Below, in pieces: positions 63,363-64,000 of a stretch of DNA of 64,000 nucleotides; position 1 is the first letter of the stretch; the number at the start of each line of letters is the position of its first letter. The DNA lies in assembly GCA_027574665.1 (NCBI GenBank), contig CM050656.1:9623501-9687500 (forward strand), written 5' to 3'. The notes below the pieces were generated by a model that was not told the DNA's origin, ran no database searches, and saw only the letters and a program-made list of their open reading frames with translations. This DNA is from Rhynochetos jubatus (lineage: Eukaryota > Chordata > Aves > Eurypygiformes > Rhynochetidae). The position numbers and the translations under genes were made by a program.

Positions 63363-64000
63363 AAGAAGAAATTTTTTTTTTTTGGCTCTGCCAAGGACCC
63401 ATCCTGGCCCACATCTCCGTAGGCAGTCATCGAGCTGGCTTTAGTGTGAACCACTTGTCCAAGGATATGCCCTTAACAGCCAGGGATGGTCCCACCCCAG
63501 TGCTCAGGCTTTAAGGTAGTACCCAGAGATCTCCAGGAGGAGAGAGAGGCTGAGGATCAGGAATTCATCTGTATTAACAGAGACCTGGGCTCAGTCTAGA
63601 GCAGTGGAAATCATTTGTCATGTTTTGTCGGCTGAACCAGATGATTGAAGGAAAAGTTATATTGGGTCAATGCTGAACAAAAATGTTTTCATTTTCTCAC
63701 CAAAACAAAAGCCTGAAAGAAAATTCAGGCTATGCAAAGTGTTTAATTGTTTAATTTAATGTCCATGTTTGTGTTCTTTTTGAAATGAAATGTACGTATA
63801 TTACATTTCAGTAAATGATTTCTGGATGCTTTGAAATAAAACCATGATTTTTTTGTTTTGGAAACAGCAAAAGACAGTATTTCAGTGCTCTTAAATTCCT
63901 CATCAGTATTCCTTAGCAAATGTAATTTGGGAACTGTTTTGGTTATCCCAAAAATGATTTTTTTGGCAGATAAATTACACAGTCTAAACCTTCCCCACCC

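Larger units (their letters stand above)
11080..64000 (+). other. TRABD2B: Downstream intron of TRABD2B (partial, at least most of this stretch)
   Basis: The next TIKI exon should open with codons for G-H-F followed by an Asn-Asn-containing stretch, and the last exon should carry the Asn-Asp-Leu-Trp-Val motif. Neither was recognised by eye in this 52.9 kb. Mammalian TRABD2B is known for very long introns, so a single intron running past the window end is the simplest reading. A short exon could still have been missed. The content is repeats and low-complexity tracts listed separately, plus long stretches with nothing identifiable. Confidence 0.6.

Noticed and set aside
1..64000. CRISPR arrays, phage, bacterial defence loci, tRNA or rRNA genes
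   Set aside because: No regularly spaced repeats, no compact coding, no cloverleaf or rRNA words were seen; the sequence is vertebrate intron.

Overview
The window is a stretch of bird nuclear genome, almost entirely intronic. The avian origin rests on three fresh copies of the 3' end of the CR1 LINE, a solo LTR of an ERVL type common in bird genomes, and fainter traces of older repeats shared with turtles and crocodilians. Base composition is moderately AT-rich. Stop codons are dense in all frames and there is no operon-like packing. Most open frames of 60-190 codons look like chance. The species cannot be told from the sequence.

Only one protein-coding segment can be supported: a 175-bp internal exon at 10905-11079 on the + strand. 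It has a branch-point-like site, a pyrimidine tract, an AG acceptor and a GT donor. It encodes the conserved block of the TIKI metalloprotease domain that ends just before the GAGH motif, and the peptide best fits TRABD2B (TIKI2). TIKI proteins are membrane-anchored proteases that trim the N-terminus of Wnt ligands and so dampen Wnt signalling. No other exon of the gene was recognised. The preceding 10.9 kb and following 52.9 kb are therefore read as parts of the two flanking introns, with the caveat that a short exon could have been missed by eye.

Layout: 1-10904, intron with G-rich tracts, a MIR-like SINE trace and two CR1 3' ends in opposite orientation (3859-4214 + and 8556-8687 -) that are nearly identical over about 120 bp. 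10905-11079, TRABD2B exon. 11080-24570, downstream intron with a solo ERVL LTR (13951-14516), a CpG-richer segment around 17.2-17.7 kb that may be a retroviral LTR/leader relic or a cryptic exon, and a CR1 scrap at 16.4 kb. 24570-36690, an ancient CR1 relic and otherwise featureless sequence. 36690-37420, AT-rich sequence with octamer and homeodomain-like sites, a candidate non-coding regulatory block. 37420-64000, low-complexity tracts, short tandem repeats and old repeat traces.

No CRISPR array, tRNA, rRNA, bacterial or phage system, or clear new gene was found. The most checkable observations are the inverted CR1 pair in one pre-mRNA, the hydrophobic read-through tail past the TRABD2B exon, the 17.5-kb segment, and the word shared by 11.94 and 17.34 kb.
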